Under the pieces are notes generated by a model. It saw only the letters and a list, made by a program, of their open reading frames with translations. It was not told where the DNA came from and made no database searches. A DNA stretch of 64,000 bases from Robiginitalea sp. SC105 (lineage in GTDB: Bacteria; Bacteroidota; Bacteroidia; Flavobacteriales; Flavobacteriaceae), in the NCBI RefSeq assembly GCF_014243345.1, contig NZ_JACLZF010000002.1, positions 558,001-622,000 of the forward strand, in the 5' to 3' direction. Shown piece after piece: positions 61,597-64,000 of this stretch. A program made the position numbers and the translations under genes. Each line of letters begins with the position of its first letter. Position 1 is the stretch's first letter.

Positions 61597-62409
61597 TTAA
61601 CGCATGGGCTCCATTTCGGACCGGATAATCTCGAGGATTCGCTCGATTTTTTCCCTCAGGCCCATGGCCTGCTGATTGGTTACCCGGCACATCCCGTCGA
61701 TCTGGATCAGGTAATTGGAAAACACATAATCCCTCAGAAGCCTTCGGAATTCCTCCGGCTCGTAGTTCCTGGTTATAGGATCAAAGTCCTCTGAATAGCG
61801 ATTCTTACTGAGCATAAAGGACTGGCTGTATCTATCGGATAGCCCATTTTCCCGGAGCTCCCTCAGGTTATACCCCTGTATGAGGAATAGCCTGAAATTG
61901 GATGATATCGCCTGAACCATGAGTTGTTCTTCTTCAATGACCTTCTGGGTGGTTCCCTGCCAGTTGGTCAGGTTCGTCCTTAATTCCTGGTTTCGGATGA
62001 GGTGCAATTTGCCGGAGTTGAGGATTTGGTTGGTAACCCCATTGGCCCCGTCGAAAGTGGGGGTAAGGCCTACCCGGCTTAAGTGCATGCCGACGGAATC
62101 CAGGGAAACCGTATCGATTCCATGGTCGATATAACCGAAAAGTGCCTGTATGGAGGCCAGCATCCCGTTGCGCATGTATATTTTTTCATTGACTTCCGCC
62201 AGGTTCTCCAGGTAGTCCACTTCCAGTTGCGCAAGCAACTCCTGCTCCTCCCGGTTATTCTGTTGTTCAATGTTCCAGTTGTTCACCTGCAGGGCCAGTA
62301 GGATACCGATCATGACAAGCACGATTTCGCCCAGGGCGTACAACAGGTACTGCCTGGTTTTGCTTTGGCCCAAAAGGCCCATTCTGATTTTGTTGAAGAG
62401 TTTGATCAT
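61597..62409 (-). CDS. DUF6090 membrane protein
   Basis: 270 residues. N-terminus MIKLFNKIRMGLLGQSKTRQ followed by a single transmembrane segment (YLLYALGEIVLVMIGILLAL) and QVNNWNIEQQ, the DUF6090 signature. The rest is helical and charged, outside the membrane. Flavobacteria have these in many copies with no known function. Start chosen at MIKLFNK (62409); a longer opening to 62442 is possible. A second member is at 63090. Confidence 0.82.
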   Translation of the reverse strand: MIKLFNKIRMGLLGQSKTRQYLLYALGEIVLVMIGILLALQVNNWNIEQQNNREEQELLAQLEVDYLENLAEVNEKIYMRNGMLASIQALFGYIDHGIDTVSLDSVGMHLSRVGLTPTFDGANGVTNQILNSGKLHLIRNQELRTNLTNWQGTTQKVIEEEQLMVQAISSNFRLFLIQGYNLRELRENGLSDRYSQSFMLSKNRYSEDFDPITRNYEPEEFRRLLRDYVFSNYLIQIDGMCRVTNQQAMGLREKIERILEIIRSEMEPMR

Positions 62410-62462
62410 ATAATGTCGCTTGGTTATGGGAAAAGGTCCCATGATTGTCTGCAGGAAGACCT

Positions 62463-62894
62463 TTATCCTGAGTAAAAGACCTTTTTTCGGAGAACGATGT
62501 TCAGGAGTACCCGAATTACGAAGTACAATCCCAGGACCATAAAAAACCCATTGAATTGAAACTGGAAAATCATATCTGTGAATGGCCAGAAAACCTTATT
62601 GAAAAGAGGCCCGGTAATATGTATGTGGAGTAAAAGCCAGACGGCAATTGCCAGGACCTCAAAGAGTACGTTTTTAGATTTGGTTAAATTCTGAAGGCCA
62701 TACTTGAGGCCAAACACCACCAAAAGGAACGACATGTAAGAAGCCGTTGAAAACCCCAGCCAGTACCACGGGTGTTTTTGGAATACTGTATCGGTCCTCA
62801 GAATGTGTTCCAGGTAATCGAAGATGAACAGACCACTTGCCATTAGGAACAGATAAAAATCAAATTGTCGGTAATAAGCTACCCGTTCAGGCAT
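62463..62894 (-). CDS. Unknown four-helix membrane protein
   Basis: 143 residues from MPERVAYYRQFDFYLFL. Four hydrophobic helices (FYLFLMASGLFIFD, SYMSFLLVVFGL, LAIAVWLLLHIHI, FNGFFMVLGLYFVIRV). No domain recognised. In-frame starts further up (62957 or 63080) would add a poorly supported extension. It precedes the 61597 DUF6090 gene on the same strand with 53 bases between them, so they may be cotranscribed. Confidence 0.55.
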   Translation of the reverse strand: MPERVAYYRQFDFYLFLMASGLFIFDYLEHILRTDTVFQKHPWYWLGFSTASYMSFLLVVFGLKYGLQNLTKSKNVLFEVLAIAVWLLLHIHITGPLFNKVFWPFTDMIFQFQFNGFFMVLGLYFVIRVLLNIVLRKKVFYSG

Positions 62895-63089
62895 GGTGAA
62901 AAGGCTATTATTTTGAAGTCGTGATAATCGGGATTGAAACAATGACGCTTGTCCCATAAGCAACAGGTGCCAATTTAGGTAAATATCCCCATGGGTATTT
63001 AAAGTAACAGGCAAATTGTCCAATTTCGCGCCCTGAAGAAATCCCCTGGTTTTCTTTACCTTGATGCAGATAACAACCAACAGCCAGCC

Positions 63090-63845
63090 ATGTTCCGTTT
63101 TTTCCGCATGCTCCGTCAGCGCCTTTTGGCTGAAAACCGCTTCGGCCGATATATGATTTATGCAATTGGTGAGATCGTCCTGGTGGTCATCGGGATCCTG
63201 ATTGCACTGCAGATTAATAACTGGAATGAATTGCGCAAGAAAGCACTGGAAGAATACACCATTCTGGATGAACTGGCCACAACCTTAGGTGGAGATCTGG
63301 AACACCAGAAAGACATGATCGGTAAAAATAAGGCATCCCGGGAAGCCATTGCATTTCTTCTGACGTATCTGGAGGGGGATTTACCCTGGAGTGACAGTAT
63401 TGCGACCTACTTTACCCGGGCACACAGCCGCGGTCATGGTCTGGCCAGGGCACACGCCTATCAGAACGCAAAAGCCCATGGACTGGACTTCCTGCAAACT
63501 GATTCCCTGAAAGAACTGCTTACCTGGACCTACGAAGTCAATACGGACTGGCTGGCCGAACTGAACAGCCGGAACAACCTGTACGAAAGCGAGACGGTAA
63601 TTCCGCTCACCACCCGGTTATTCCGGGAGACCCATATCTCGGATATTTACGTAGATCTGGGAAGGTCCATGTATCCAATGGATTTTGAAGGGCTCAGAGG
63701 AAATGCCGTCTACCTCAGCGTGCTCAGGACCACCGATTATAAACGGCAGGAGTTCCTTTATTTCCAGGAGCGGAGATACCGCAGGATGCTTCGCCTCAGG
63801 GACATGTTGCAGGAAGAGCTGGCATTGAAGCAGGCAGAATTATAA
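63090..63845 (+). CDS. DUF6090 membrane protein (second copy)
   Basis: 251 residues opening MFRFFRMLRQRLLAENRFGR, then YMIYAIGEIVLVVIGILIAL and QINNWNE, the same DUF6090 signature as at 61597-62409. Helical charged C-terminal part. The first 45 residues resemble the other copy closely and the rest only loosely. Divergent from the four-helix protein, 195 bases apart. Confidence 0.82.
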   Translation: MFRFFRMLRQRLLAENRFGRYMIYAIGEIVLVVIGILIALQINNWNELRKKALEEYTILDELATTLGGDLEHQKDMIGKNKASREAIAFLLTYLEGDLPWSDSIATYFTRAHSRGHGLARAHAYQNAKAHGLDFLQTDSLKELLTWTYEVNTDWLAELNSRNNLYESETVIPLTTRLFRETHISDIYVDLGRSMYPMDFEGLRGNAVYLSVLRTTDYKRQEFLYFQERRYRRMLRLRDMLQEELALKQAEL

Positions 63846-63974
63846 GGCTCCTGAGCCCTTCCGTCTGGACGTATTCCAAAGTCCTGAAGATGCTTCAATC
63901 CGGTTCTCAGGTGACCCGAAGAAACATTGGTTTTTCCTGTACCGATCTGCTTATTTTCGCTACCTTGATATGTT

Positions 63975-64000
63975 ATGTTTCCAAGGAGTTTTTTACTACT
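63975..64000 (+). CDS. Possible start of a gene cut by the window edge
   Basis: ATG at 63975 starts MFPRSFLL..., which could be a signal peptide; TACCTTGA (63961-63968), similar to the promoter-like TACCTTGA before the DUF6090 gene at 63057, is just upstream. Only eight codons are visible, and an ATG at 63970 in another frame is equally possible. The stretch 63846-63960 has nothing else. Confidence 0.25.

Noticed and set aside
1-64000. Search for CRISPR arrays, prophage and insertion sequences
   Set aside because: No spaced identical repeats, integrase, transposase or phage structural genes were seen.

Overview
The window looks like chromosomal DNA from a GC-rich member of the Flavobacteriaceae (Bacteroidota). 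The gene families fit: DUF6090 pairs, a Bacteroidota-type SecA without a zinc tail, a flavobacterial RecQ, M14 and M23 peptidases, many small lipoproteins, and a myxol/saproxanthin-type carotenoid cluster. Several starts also have -7 elements of the Bacteroidota form TAnnTTTG with a TTG about 19-20 bases upstream. From memory the gene content resembles Robiginitalea, but no search was run. Coding density is high, most genes start with ATG, and clear Shine-Dalgarno sites are scarce. I see no prophage, complete insertion sequence, CRISPR array or rRNA.

Layout. 1-4.7 kb: a truncated amidohydrolase, a large M14 peptidase and an orphan membrane histidine kinase. 4.8-8.6 kb: SecA and a DUF2795 protein. 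8.7-13.1 kb: cobalamin adenosyltransferase behind a 57-residue membrane protein, then a tightly coupled set of Lnb-like (DUF4105) protein, ABC-F ATPase and shortened methyltransferase-like protein. 13.3-17 kb: phosphatidylserine synthase, then kdsD-tatC-carboxymuconolactone decarboxylase-lptB, which joins KDO synthesis to LPS export. 17-22 kb: RecQ, a cluster of small membrane proteins (two DUF2752 proteins, one CD225/dispanin, one CCC-motif protein), a 66-residue membrane protein and an Smr-domain protein. 22-30.7 kb: cysteine desulfurase, M23 peptidase, a zapB-like gene, zapA, a probable 6S RNA, RNase Y, two SRPBCC proteins and a class-A beta-lactamase-fold hydrolase. 30.8-34.1 kb: a SurA-like lipoprotein, SurA and MoxR. 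35-37.5 kb: aconitase with a clear terminator.

37.5-44.6 kb holds carotenoid genes. On the minus strand a MerR regulator with a cobalamin-binding domain leads crtI, crtB, crtZ, crtD and cruF. A crtA-like gene converges on cruF from the plus strand behind a thioredoxin-fold protein that has lost one active-site cysteine. No lycopene cyclase or GGPP synthase is present. 44.7-47.8 kb: a DadA-like oxidoreductase, a repeat- and hairpin-rich stretch, tRNA-Leu(GAG), and the CbpA/CbpM chaperone pair. 47.8-50.9 kb: a three-gene MacB/Lol-type exporter. 51-55.8 kb: DoxX-like protein, thioredoxin, and a compact operon of universal stress protein, ATP-cone/Mrr-type nuclease and beta-CASP metallohydrolase. 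This operon is the strongest candidate in the window for an uncharacterised functional system. 55.8-64 kb: cardiolipin synthase, TonB, NIPSNAP protein, alpha/beta hydrolase, mechanosensitive channel, and two DUF6090 proteins around an unknown membrane protein.

Functional links: cobalamin adenosyltransferase makes adenosylcobalamin, the ligand used by CarH-type regulators such as the one leading the carotenoid operon. Envelope biogenesis recurs (Lnb-like protein, LptB, KdsD, SurA, exporter, TonB, cardiolipin and phosphatidylserine synthases). All product names come from reading motifs and recalling families; none was checked against a database.
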